Of a stretch of DNA of 64,000 nucleotides, positions 48,878 through 60,404 are shown one piece after another. Below the pieces are notes generated by a model. That model was not told the DNA's origin and searched no databases. It was given only the letters and a program-made list of their open reading frames with translations. The position numbers were made by a program, and so were the translations under genes. This stretch comes from Circinella umbellata (Eukaryota; Mucoromycota; Mucoromycetes; Mucorales; Lichtheimiaceae): assembly GCA_025093555.1 (NCBI GenBank), contig JAIWNF010000036.1, forward strand, positions 186,001 through 250,000, given 5' to 3'. Each line of letters opens with the position of its first letter. Within the stretch, counting starts at the first letter, position 1.

Positions 48878-51208
48878 TTAATAGTATTCGTTTTCGTTTT
48901 TATCAGGTGGTGATGGTACGACTTTTAAGGCCTTGTATGCAGCTTCAGGATCATAATCACTCATTGGTCGCACTCTTTTTTTTCCTTTTGCAAGTTGTAC
49001 CAATTGTTTGGCTTCGGCTTCAATGGATTCAAACAATCCTTTCATTACACAATAGACTTCTTTTCTTTGTTCTGTTTCGTAAATAGAGACAGGTAGAGTA
49101 CAGTAATCAACCATTGCAAATCGGAACACTCCCCGGTAATAATCGGTACAGTAGACATATAAACTTGATCCTATAAAGTAACAAAAAATTCAATCCAATC
49201 AATGACTTAAATCGGTCAAGAATATTCTAGATTTTCAAATCTTTTTTTTTTCTATCTTACCAACTAGTTGAAATGAGTAGATTTTGGTAGATTCAATGTC
49301 GTTTCTTGTTAAATACGGCATTTCATTCAGTATACGCCAAATACAATCTCGCGAACCCAACGCACACTTTATCAGTAAATCATGCCAAAATTTCCACTGT
49401 GGGCAGCGAGGTAGGCCACCGGATACTTCACCTATCAAAAGTTCCGGATTCCATGCAATACTTTTACATAATACAATGTAGTCGCATTTTTTCCCTATGG
49501 GTGCTCTACTTTGCGGGTCTTTTTGGATGGATTTACGGGCACTTGTAGCAGACAACGATTTGTCACCCCTAGCATATAGAAAAGGCCACTTTAGTTGCTA
49601 TAACTTACCCTCCCTTCCCCTTCCTTATTTAATCCTCAACGCTTTATGTGCCTACCATTGACAGTCAAACTCTTTTCCTAGTTGGCCCCTGGGTTCCGTG
49701 GCTTCAACAAAATGGAGAAAGTTTTTTAAACAATGTTGGAGTTCAGTGGACGGTGTCCTATTTGTGTTTTCGTCCAGTCTTTCATCACTGTATCATTAAA
49801 ACTAGTATAAGCATTCGTGCGTTATAATTCTTCAATAAGTTAAGCAGTCAAACACATACCAAACTTCCATTAATCGCCGAATTCTTTTTTGATCTTTGGT
49901 AGGTTCTTGTACATTATTTTCAAACATCATCGCTTCCTCTGCAGTCAATACATGGCGCTTATACGTTATAGAAGTAGCATAATCAAGACGTGCAAGGCGG
50001 TATAAATTACCTAATGTAATTTTGGTGTTAATATCGCGTCCTGTAAGATCAAGTATACGATAATGCATTGGGCTTAAATTGAGGAGCATTAATAAAACAA
50101 ATTCTGTCATGTAATATTGGTTTCACTTAACATTGAATAACATACCTTAATCTCTTTTTAGTTTCGTCCATTGATTCATCACATAAATCAAATTTTTGGA
50201 TAACCATGTCATATAAAGTCTTTATAGCTTCGGTCACTTCATTAGGTCGATTTTTATTACTTGGGTTAATTTTGGTTACTGCTTCTTCGTCAATGCAGAT
50301 ATCATTGCTTATTGATTCAAATAATGATTCTGAACTATCAAGTTCATTTTCTTCAGAACAAACACCATAATTTTTTAACTTCAAAGGTAATTCGAATTCG
50401 TTAACTTCATTTTCATCAAGTGTATCATATTCTTCATTGAGCACATCATCTTTTTCAGCATGGTTTTCATCAATAACATAGTTATCTTTATCCTTTTTGT
50501 CATCTTCATTGTTAACACTCTTATCGCTCGTACTGTTGCTGGAATCATTATCATTGTCGTCATTCGTATTTTTTTTATTGCCGCTGTAATTTGGAATCTT
50601 AATCTCGTAAAAGCTTTTTTCGGCCATTGATAAAAAGCTATCGTGATAGCCATCACACACATTCCTGATTCCACTGGCCATTTGGCCTCTTAGATAATTA
50701 GTTAGATTATCTTCAATTTTTTTTGTAGCCTTGCGCTCATCAATTTCTTTATTACGTTCATATAATATCGAAATCAACGTGTCTTTTTCGAATTTTGATA
50801 ATTTCTATATTTATTATGTAACTATGAACTTAGCTAACCATTTTCCTCTAGTATATGATTGGAATAATGCATATTTATTTATACCTTTAAATTTTCTTGG
50901 GCTGTAGTAGCCCTTTTTTTGAATTTGGCCACATTATGGTTCCGTAGAACTTCAAGTTTATTGTCTAATACTTTAAGATAATCTTCGTAATCTAAACTTA
51001 GATCTTCGTTATTCTTGAATAATAAATTGGTGAAGATAATAATTTTGAATTGGCCTGAACCGTTGACGATAAAGTTTGTTATTGCTACAAAAAAAAAATC
51101 AGTTTAATCAATGATTCGTAAGAAATGAAAGAGGTAATACTACATTTTTCTGCAAGGCTAATTACCATTTTCAATGGTTTTTTTCTTAGACTTTGAGTTC
51201 TCTGACAT
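48878..51208 (-). CDS. Uncharacterised protein (gene Y), 615 aa
   Basis: Seven exons on the minus strand join in frame: 51166-51208, 50885-51084, 50146-50804, 50072-49860, 49787-49656, 49568-49261 and 49170-48878. The N-terminal part is helical and charged, with an acidic Asp/Asn/Glu-rich linker (in 50380-50600). It is followed by a conserved-looking region TGRDINTKITLGNLYRLARL. The C-terminal third contains GKKCDYIVLCKSIAWNPELL then IGEVSGG, a D...ExS arrangement that faintly recalls PD-(D/E)xK nuclease-like domains. Then come an aromatic KIYSFQLVG segment and the final exon. It resembles a type of large uncharacterised families in Mucorales genomes, by my own pattern memory, with no function assigned. 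A second, truncated copy lies at 62872-64000. Confidence 0.6.
49632..50784. repeat. Duplicated block 2, original copy (matches 62848-64000)
   Basis: Shares about 99% identity with 62848-64000 (about a dozen substitutions in 1.15 kb by eye). It covers gene Y from just past exon 5 into exon 3. The match continues to the end of the window, so the full extent is unknown. Confidence 0.95.
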
Positions 51209-52118
51209 GATGTTAAATGTACAAAGAAAATACAGGAATAAAGATTAAAAGATTAAAGGCGAGCTAAATGGCTCTTTTTATTTTGTAGCGGTCATTAAAA
51301 TTGTAATATAACAATGGGCGATATTCAATCAGCCTAATCTTTTTTTGTAATCTATGAGTGAGAATGCGTATTACAATCTTGTTTATGAAATATAAAAAAA
51401 AATACTATATATATATCTTGTAAACATCTGGGGAAGTTAACAGGATAGCGGTTTATTGAATCACCGGTATTTTACCAAGTATATATTAAAATATTTGAGA
51501 GATACTACCGGTTTAGCGAAATACTGGTTTAAAGAAAAATAAATGTGCATGCTCACTCGAATTTGGATATCAGTGTTCTCACACATACACACACCATTTG
51601 GGAGGGGATAAACTTGAGAACAGTAACACCCAACAACAACAAATTAATATTAATAGCAATAACAATAACAACACAGAATAATTTGAAAATAACACCACGG
51701 ACAGTGAACAAGATCTAAGGATGACTATTATTAGAATCGATTTTGAAAGCAGCGACAACAACAATAGTAAATCACTACTAGTAGTATGACAAGTATAAAA
51801 CGGGCCCTAAAAATTACTGTACTGTAGCACAACACCTTTACAAAAATCAATATCGCGGAGACACCTCTTGATACAAAGCAAGAAGATTCACTACTGTGTA
51901 TACTAGAAAAGTAATATATTTTCTTCTTATTCATAACATCTTGTAAAAACTGTATCTTTTATTAAGCTGGTTTGTCACTTGTTTTTTTTTCTTTCAATAT
52001 CCCCAACCTATTTCTAAAAGTCAGAGTATATGTGTAATTTGAAAGTTAAATTTTAAATTAAAGATTACGTACCAAAAATTAAACTTATATAGGTAAATAT
52101 CACATATAATATATATTA
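51209..52118. other. Intergenic region upstream of gene Y
   Basis: No gene is supported. Some repeated words of the type CCGGTATTTTACC and CGGTTTAGCGAAATAC occur near 51450-51540 but do not form a clear repeat unit. Confidence 0.4.
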
Positions 52119-52808
52119 GTCTGTGGTGGGTGGGTGTTTTTTCACGTAGATTTTGGCTTTTTAGGTAGATTTTTAAATTTCAGGAACGACCACTTTTGGC
52201 AAGGAAAAGCAGTCAGCTTACCTATTATTATTATTTTTTTTACTTTATTTTGACGGCCAAGATATATTTATCCATTATTAATAATTACATTAGCTTAAAG
52301 AAATATCAAATTCAAAAATATATTATTATTCTATTTTTTTAAATTCAATGATGGCCATATGGCATTTCAGAATATTGTACACAGTCTCTCTTCTGATTTG
52401 TTATACTGATTGTTGTAATTTTTACTTTATTTAAATTGAGCGAGAAATTGATTGTGGTGAAGTTGTTTGCTTCAATCGGATATCGAAATGAATATCAAAC
52501 TACTTTATATAGAACTATTAGGGTACAATGTGGTGCATAGGAAATGTTAAACAATCATTAGAATTGGTTGTAAACTATAAGCGGGATAGACTAAAAATGC
52601 AAAAACAATAAACTACACAAAAAAATATACACAAAAAATCCACCCTTTGAAAAAAGTACCTAAAAAATACTACGTGAAAAAACACGCTTTATTTATTTTA
52701 CAATACAAATTATAATGCGTAACCTAAGGTGTGTGGCGAAGTACACAAAAATCGGGTGGCGAAGTACACAAAAAGTTGTGAAAAAACACACCACCCGTCT
52801 GGGGTAGT
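52119..52808. mobile_element. Inverted-repeat element, possible MITE
   Basis: The left end (about 52119-52149) is GTCTGTGGTGGGTGGGTGTT followed by TTTTCACGTAG. The right end (about 52778-52804) reads, reverse-complemented, CCAGACGGGTGGTGTGTTTT followed by TTCAC. An inner perfect 16-bp pair, GTGTTTTTTCACGTAG at 52134-52149 and its complement at 52670-52685, supports a hairpin-type structure. A direct pair GGCGAAGTACACAAAAA lies next to the right end (near 52736 and 52758). No target duplication or coding sequence was found. Confidence 0.4.
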
Positions 52809-53913
52809 ATAAAACGTAAGAAACACAAGTTTTTTGTTATTATTTTTACTTTTATTTTCAATAGTACCGTTGTTACTTCAATCATGGCTTTGATGGCGTT
52901 TTATTATACTTATCTCACACGTTATGTATTTTATCAAATGTGTAGATCGACAAGTTCAACACGTACGCTGTTTTCCCGCTTTTCATTACAAAACGAAAAA
53001 ATATTTTTTATTTTAGGTATTTCTAAAGTTTCATTTGAGACAAGCTGGTTGAACTGGAGACGATAAAGGATTTGAGTGTTCTGTATGTCAGTATGGTCAA
53101 TTAGATCCAGTATACCAAACTACAATTAAGCCATCCATGTGAATCTGTGCTATCATTGTGAGTTCTATATGCATAACTTTTGTTTTGAAAATTGGTCACG
53201 CATTTTACATGGTTAATTAAGCATAATATAGATGGTAACCATAATATATTATTGGTCCGGTGTTTAGTTTACACATCCATACTGTATTGATATCATTTAG
53301 AAATGTCCCACACTTTTCTGCACATGAATATCAATCTCATCTTGCTTATTATCAAAAACAATTTGCCGCAGCGAGATGATATGTTTTTGAGGTTGACATT
53401 ATTTGGTACCAAATATTACTGAATTTACCAGAGCTATTGGTTTTTCGATTCATGGCAATTTCATTCTCAGTGCTATACGTTGGACATATTTACTGTTAAT
53501 ATGTGATGCGAAAGTTTTGTACATGCGTAGATGAAAACGACCAATTCACTGTAATAATACACACTAGGGTATTTGAAACACTGGGTATCATCTAGGGCTA
53601 AAAAAAATTAAATCATTTGATTTTTTTATGTTGCCTCCAAAAGGAGCAATATCAAACGCTCTAATATGTTTTATATGAAGAAAGAAAATGAAAACAGTAT
53701 TTTTTTTATTGTATATAAAGGTGTAATGACAGTAAAAATACTCTAACCTATGTGCTTATACTTTACGCCGCTTTGATACATATTCAACTGATGTCTTTTT
53801 TTTGTCTATGATATTTTGATAATACAACGTCTGATATGCAGACTTGAACAAGAAGCAAACTTGAGAGCTTTTACCAAGACTACAAAGATATAATAGCAAG
53901 CTATTCTTATTAG
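52809..53913. other. Intergenic, with faint coding relics
   Basis: A short frame starts at ATG 52884 (60 codons). Farther on, a disrupted frame reads FECSVCQYGQLDPVY with a CxxC pair near 53073. Around 53310-53480 short coding-like pieces are interrupted by stops. Together these may be a dead gene or transposon fragment, but no family can be named. Confidence 0.25.
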
Positions 53914-54131
53914 TACAGTTGAACCCCGTTTTTTGCACAGGTGGGATTTGGGTGCGATTTTTTTCAGGTGAAATTGAGGATTCATGCTTTTCAATCACCG
54001 CTTAATTTGAAAAGAATAAACAGTCCGCACAGAGGAAAAACAGTCATTCTTTTGCAGTGACAATATATCTAAAAATAATAGGATATCTACTTTGTTCATC
54101 ATAGCATTTGTTCTTTTTAATACACAACAGA

Positions 54132-57100
54132 ATGTCTTTTCCACAATTTCCAAACGGTGATCAAGTCTATACTATTCCCCTTCATTACAAAGAAGGCGAG
54201 AATAACGAACGTAATCAGCTCGTATATGATTTATTTGTTGGGTGGCAGCTTCATCAAGTCAGCGATGACAAAGGAAAGCATGGGGTTCATACCTTTTACA
54301 GAAGATGTTTGGGTGCTGTCATCTGTACCAATTGCAATACTTTGTTCAGACCAAAATCATCGAACAAACGTATTAATGAACAAGTTACGAAGCATTGTAC
54401 TAGCTGTATGATTACTTCTACTTTAAAACATGTACCTTGTGACTGTAGAATAACGTTTTACATTGGAAAATTGAAAGGTAATGTCTATATAAAATTCTGG
54501 GTACTGAAATTAGAATGGAGTATCATTGGGATATACATACTTTGGAGTGATGTATATAGCTTAGATATGTTAATGCTTAGTTGAATGGAGCAAGAGAATA
54601 GTTTTGCCTGAAAGCAAGCACGTTTGCTAACCCTATTACTGATCATTACAGATGGTGTAATGGTAGGTGAGATGAAACACCGGGGTACACATACTCATGG
54701 TGAATTTATTCCGTTACATTTCACCATGGAAACGTTGGACAAAGTAGAGGAACGTGTGTTGGAATTTCCAGGCGAGAAGTCGTATGCATTAAAGATTGGT
54801 ACTAGTGCTATCCGTGTGCAGAAGCCTTCCAGACCAATTAGCAACATCGACAAGAATCTTCGTAATATTGGTACTATCAAGAGACTTCGACGCAATTACC
54901 TTATGAAAAACGATCAATTGACATCGACACAGGCATCATTTGAGACAATTCATTCAGAATTTAAGGAGTTGCAAAAAGAGTTTCCTGGCTATATAAAGGC
55001 ATCGAATATCGTCCCTAGCCCAATGTGCATTACATTTGGTGCTCCTGGTATTATGTATCATGCTGATTTCAAAACAAATCCTATGTTGACTGATGTCACA
55101 TACAGCTGCTTCACGAAAGATTATTATTTATGTACTACTAACATTTATTTTGAAGCGTTAGACAAGTTTGCTGTTGTATTTCAAGGAGTGCTTGATGGAC
55201 TTTCTAAGGATGACTTCAAGGCGTACTTCTTGTCTTTTTTCACGTCGTTTGATTTTCTGTTTGGATCTTCCGATGTTGATATTGACATGAATTTCTCTGG
55301 ACTGGTATGTTTTATTTTTCACGGTTGGTACATTTAGATGTTGTGTTGGTGCATGAATGATAGAGAGGCAGTGTTTATATTATGGAAAACTTGTCATATA
55401 TGCATATATTATATAAGAATTAGAATAGTAGCATATCATGTAAAGCAGTCGCTATTTTACAGATGTAGATAGATAGAAAAGACTAGATATGTCGAAGATA
55501 TATAGTTATAGTTTGACAAATTTATCTTTACAATAAATAAAATGACAACTTGTTTATAAATTGGATACTGTTTAATTGGATGTGATATTTTTTTAACTAT
55601 ATACTGTTGTGAGAGACTAAATTGTGAACAATTTATCTTAGGTTATGGATTATTCTCAAGCACAACGCCAAGGTTTTATCATGGCATTTGAAGACAAATT
55701 CCCTCATAGTAACATTGCTCCGCAAACTTTGTTAAAAGGATGTTATTATCATTGGAAACAAAGCATCCAGCGAATTATCAGCAACCATGCCATTGTACCA
55801 CCAGGTTGTGATGTTGATTTCATCGACTATACCGATCAAATGTACAATGCTGCAGGAGAAAAATCATACAACTGGGCTGTTCAACAGATCCACAAAGATT
55901 ATCCTAACGCAAAAAAATGGCTTGATTGGTGGACCCGCGATGAAATTGCCGGTATGATATTTAAATCGAAGGGATGGCTCAAGGATGAGCTACAAAACCA
56001 TCCTTGCCGGACATCGAATGGAGTAGAAGCACTCCATAGAGACCTCTACCGTATCGTTGAAAAAAAGAAACCGCTCATAGAAACATTACACCAGATTTTT
56101 TCTTATTTGCGTTCCTCAGAATTGGATTTGGAGTTTGTTGACGCTGGTGGTAGAGTTGATTACAACCGAAAGAAAACAGGGTATATAGTTATTTAGCAGT
56201 GTTCAAGTGCCAATATATATTATATACATGTCAGCCATTTATTTTTATATTATTATAATAGAAAGCAACGTCAGGTGAAGAGGTTCTTCAATGATGGCCG
56301 TGCTCCCGACACGACAAAAACTTTACTGGATCACGGTAATGTATATTATCTATTATAGTATATGAATACTCACACAGTTATATGTGCATAATTGTATAAG
56401 ATCAAATGGTTTGTGCGCTAATAATTAAATTGATCTAATTAATACAGGCTTTAAGAGTAATGGTGGAAGAAAAAAGAAGATGGACAATGAAGGAGAAGAA
56501 AATAATAAAAGTAAAAGTAAAGATACACAGAAGATGAAGATAGAAGACGAGAACGAAAAGAAGAAAGAAGATGCGAAATCAAAGAAAGTAGAAGAGAGGA
56601 AAGCAAAGAAGGTAGAAGAGAGGAAAGCAAAGAAGGTAGAAGAGGAGAAAGCAAAGACGAACGCAGCAGAAGAACGGAAAAGACGTGCAGAAAAACATGC
56701 GGAACGTATTAAAGAAAACAAGAAGAGGACCAAACAAGAGTCGAAGAAGAGAAAGTTGAATGATAGCAGTAATTTTGCTAGGTGAGAAAAGGATGGTGAA
56801 TGATAGGATACATGTAGTTTACAATGATGCTAACTATTCTAAATTATAACCATTAGGGAAATGGATAACGCTCAGATGTTTAGACGTTTAGGCCTTGATG
56901 TTATTTCTTCAGATATCCTTATTGGTTGTCAATTGAATGCCGAAGATGTGTTAGGACTCTCCAATCCTAAAGGAGATGGCCATTGTGGTTGGAGAGCTAG
57001 TGCTGTTCTTCTTTACGGCAGCGAAGACCAGTATGAAATTGTGAAGATGATAATGAAACATACTCTTTTGAACCACAAGGAACATTATGAACGTATGTTT

Positions 57101-57526
57101 AGAAAAGATGGATATGAAAATAGACTGGCGATTCTTTCGCATACAGGTCGAAGTGCAAGTCCAAGGCTTTGGTTTGATGCGTTGGACTGTCCTAGGATAC
57201 TTGCAGAAGCATATAACCGACCTGTCGTTCTATATATGGTTTCATATGATCCCAATATAAAAGATAAATCGTTTAATGGGGTAACATTCTTGCCTCTCTT
57301 TTCTGAGTGTCCACACAGTGATAGCAATGATAAAGACATGGGCACTTCTGCTCCAATAGTTTTATTTTTGAATGGCAATCATTTCCAATCGATTGTGATC
57401 AAAGACGAAGCTATAAATCGAGTTATTTGGCCCGATATTTTTCCTGGACATGAGAATTTCGTTACAAAGCATGGCCTTACTACATCATGGTTAGATTTCT
57501 ATCGGCCTAGATGTTTGAAATTTTAA
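54132..57526 (+). CDS. MULE transposase fused to an OTU cysteine protease
   Basis: Six exons (54132-54477, 54652-55304, 55642-56180, 56262-56335, 56448-56781, 56857-57526) give one 871-aa protein. Residues about 55-132 form a WRKY/GCM1-like zinc domain with Cys pairs CTNC and CTSC, then CDC and a KHRGTHTH histidine end. The MULE DDE core has Asp in LTDVTYSCF, Asp in VMDYSQAQRQGF followed by a GCYYHWKQS C/H motif, and Glu in TSNGVEALHRDL. Exon 5 encodes a Lys/Glu/Arg-rich, probably coiled-coil linker. Exon 6 is an OTU-family protease with GDGHCGWRASAVLLYG (Asp and catalytic Cys) and FLNGNHFQSIVI (catalytic His). Transposition activity and a deubiquitinase-like activity are inferred from intact residues. 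The start is the first ATG in the zinc-domain frame; the longer frame begins at a TTG. Confidence 0.85.
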
Positions 57527-57866
57527 ATTCCTGCGAAACTTTTTATATATTTTTCTAGACATTATCCCTCTTATTTTATTATCTACTTAGACTTATATTT
57601 ATCCTTTTTTATATAGACATACATTTATTCTTTTCTTATAAACACACAATCTCTCTTTTTTATAACATAGATTAACGAAGGCCAAGAAAGTGCCAATGAA
57701 ACAGATAAGTATATTGGTTTATATATTTATGTTTATTCCAAATGTGGAGAGATACGTCCCTGTGTGTTATTATGTGTCTATCACATCATATAACTAGAAA
57801 TACCAATAAAAAGGCTATGTTATCGTTGAGTATTTATTAATCGCGATATTATTATGCTTAGTGAGC

Positions 57867-58195
57867 AGTAAAAAAAACGACTAAATGCTTTTTTATGCAA
57901 AAAATCCCAAAATAAAAAAAAATATATAAAAAAACGACTAAGTGCTTTTTATGCAAAAAACACACAATAAAAAAAAATATAAAAAAACGACTAAGTGCTT
58001 TTTATGCAAAAAACACACAATAAAAAAAAAATATAAAAAAACGACTAAGTGCTTTTTATGCAAAAAACACACAATAAAAAAAAAATATAAAAAAACGACT
58101 AAGTGCTTTTTTATGCAAAAAACACACAATAAAAAAATATATAAAAAAACGACTAAGTGCTTTTTTATGCAAAAAATCCCAAAATAACAGATCAC
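57867..58195. repeat. 54-bp minisatellite inside the MULE, six units
   Basis: Six units of an A-rich repeat with the core ACGACTAAGTGCTTTTTATG. The CGACT cores start at about 57878, 57935, 57988, 58042, 58096 and 58150, a spacing of 53-57 bp. The four inner units contain CAAAAAACACACAATAAA, while the first and last carry AAAAAATCCCAAAATA instead. Frames running through it on both strands are artefacts of the repeat. Confidence 0.9.
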
Positions 58196-58276
58196 ATAAA
58201 AAAACCACATAAAAAAACCACATAAAAAAAATCACATAAAAAAAAAATCACATAAAAAAAAATCACATAAAAAAAT
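58195..58276. repeat. Short CACATAAAAAA repeats at the MULE right end
   Basis: Five to six irregular units of CACATAAAAAA with variable A-length and a following C or T. They sit directly after the 54-bp array, with further single units near 58334 and 58356. Confidence 0.8.
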
Positions 58277-58499
58277 CATTTTTATAATACAAATATACAA
58301 GCGGAGATTGCGTTTAAAATGTTTTGTGGCAAATCACATAAAAAATATGTGGCTAGGCACATAAAAAATCCAAATTTCACCTGAAAAAACACGGCACCCG
58401 TGGGATTTGGCTCGAAAGTAGTGCAAAAACCGGGGGTGTGCAAATAGTGGAGTCGAAAACATTGGCCAAAAGGTGTGCAAAAAGCGGAGTTTTACTGTA

Positions 58500-59239
58500 C
58501 AATCTTGAAACTTCTTCTGATCACGGCTAAGTATTCTATTGTCCCTTTTCTATTTTGTCACTTATTCACAACATATTCTTAGTTAGTCTCTATTATTATT
58601 ATTATTTCTCCTTCTTTCTTCAAATTATCAATTATTATTCACCATATGTTTTTCTCTTATTCTCTCACATATTGCCTACTATTTACCATCATCCAACCTT
58701 TAACTTTCCCCTCTTCCTTTTTCCCTATTCCTATAATAGGGTTTTTTACTTTTCTTTATTCCTTTCAGACCGGACTGGAGCGAAAAATACTTAACTGAGC
58801 ACAGCGTTCATTAAAGTCAATAAAATATAAATGATTTAATTGTACAATCTTGAAATAAAATGAAATACCAGGGTTGGATATACGTGTGCATAATTAATAC
58901 ATTTCATTAACATCTTCAGCTTGTCAATATGCTTCTTAATCAAAAAGTGTTCTTTTAATTTTTGATGGCATTATTATGTAATATAATTGACTAGGAGATG
59001 ACACAAATCCTTTTATAAGATAATAGTTATTATTATTATTATTTGCATCAAAATCGTGATGCTTTAAAAAAACAAAAGAAATATAACTTACTTTTTACTT
59101 GACAAAGAATCCTCTCTCACTGATTTTTGCAGTCAAATTGTTCAAAACATTGTTATTATTATCTGCAACTACGTACGTAAAAAAATTGAATTATGTTAGG
59201 CAAATGTTACAAGAAAAACTAAATATATATTCATTAATA
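58500..59239. other. Intergenic region right of the MULE
   Basis: T/C-rich, no gene seen. The word GTACAATCTTGAAA occurs immediately at the transposon edge (about 58497-58510) and again near 58841, a short direct repeat of unknown origin. Confidence 0.4.
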
Positions 59240-59578
59240 AAACAAAGAAGACATGTCAATTACATCTGTTTGTCTTACAGCATCAATTGATACATTATCA
59301 TTGATTATATCTGTTTTTTGAACATCGACAGCTTCGGAAGTACAGAGATAATTCAATTAACAATGTCATCAGAAGGTGTACCGTCAATAATATCATTCAT
59401 TGGTGTTTTGTGCAGTTTTAAATAGGCAGTGAGATTTGATAATTTTTGACAGCGATAATGGCGCCATTCTCTTCCTTATCTTTGACGCATTTTTCTTTTT
59501 CAATATTGTTCTCAATCATCGACTCAGTTGGCATAAAAGTAATATTTTCTAGAACTTCAATAGGGGTATATCAATAAG
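59240..59578 (-). pseudogene. Faint relic of an acidic protein-coding sequence
   Basis: On the minus strand, pieces with coding-like composition occur in different frames separated by stops. Examples are FMPTESMIENNIEKEKC, PMNDIIDGTPSDDIVN and EAVDVQKTDIINDNVSIDA. The mix of Asp, Asn, Ile and Glu is unlike translated noise here. The family is unknown. It could instead be an unspliced gene with introns I could not resolve. Confidence 0.25.
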
Positions 59579-59740
59579 AACGTACAACATAACGATATAG
59601 TGAGAAAAGGTAAGAAATATTGAATGATATCATGAAACGTTGAACTGCTAATATAAATTTCATAAACATTCTTAAGCTATATAACGATACAGTATTTTCT
59701 AGTGGTAGCTAAAATACAATGCTATACGACGAAAGAAACA
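59579..59740. mobile_element. MITE, copy C (fragment)
   Basis: The blocks ACATAACGATATAGTGAGAA and GTTGAACTGCTAATATAAAT occur in the same order and spacing as in the central part of MITE copy B (about 15070-15190). The terminal repeats and target duplication seen in copies A and B are not recognisable here, so this is a truncated or decayed copy. Confidence 0.65.
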
Positions 59741-60404
59741 ACTGCAAGCATCAACGAGTCTTTCTAGCAGAACAACAGTGTGATTGTTATGTAAGATGCA
59801 AAAAAGCATATTCTATAAATTAGTACAAACAGCTTTTCAATCGTGTATAGCACGCTTTTTTCATTCGCAGGGTCATTCCAATAAGCATATTGAACGATAA
59901 AACGGGTCATTCAAATAATTGTTGCAACAATGGCAATTCCTGGTCGCTTATTGGCTGAAATAAAATTAGTCGGAAATAAAAATTGTTTCCTTTCAGAGGC
60001 CGCACGATTCTACGATTTTCTTTTTGAATCTCAAAAATCTTTTAAACAGTTGTGTTTTTTTATTGATGACACTAATTCGCTTAAGACTAGGATAATATAA
60101 AAACATTGCTTTACCTTCTCTTTTGCTAGAGTGCATTTTAGTATATTCTTTCTTACGACGGTGTACATAACCATTATTTCAACCTAAAGAAGAAGGAATT
60201 TGAAAGAAACTTTTTTTTTAAAACTCGTGTAAGGTGTATAAAATGTCATGGGAACAAAATAAGTGCGTTTGTCATTTTCACCATAAAACAAATATCGTTA
60301 TTAATACTTAGCAATTTTATTTTGGTTATACAAATATGTTTATTATTTTTGCAGCTCCTTTTGTTATGACACGTATTAAAGCGTACGGAAAACATTACTG
60401 GAAC
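59741..60404. other. Intergenic, no supported gene
   Basis: AT-rich sequence between the MITE fragment and the tandem repeats. I see no structure that I can support. Confidence 0.4.

Larger units (their letters stand above)
53914..58499 (+). mobile_element. Mutator-like (MULE) DNA transposon, about 4.6 kb
   Basis: The left end begins TACAGTTGAACCCCGTTTTT and continues TGCAC. The reverse complement of the right end begins TACAGTAAAACTCCGCTTTT and continues TGCAC. A second shared block, TTTTTTCAGGTGAAATT, lies inside both ends (near 53965 and 58375). The element encloses one six-exon gene for a transposase-OTU protein and a minisatellite on its right side. No 8-11 bp target duplication is visible. 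The bases TA occur at both outer edges, so a TA duplication with termini CAGT is an alternative reading. The coding frame is intact, so the copy may be young. Confidence 0.8.

Noticed and set aside
56425..56733. 102-codon Ser/Phe/Leu frame on the minus strand
   Set aside because: Antisense of the Lys/Glu-rich linker exon of the MULE protein. Its low complexity is explained by the GAA/AAG-rich sense codons.
57938..58210. Frames on both strands with repeated Lys-Thr-Thr-Lys-Cys-Phe type units
   Set aside because: Produced by the 54-bp minisatellite, whose unit is a multiple of three. No start context or homologue.
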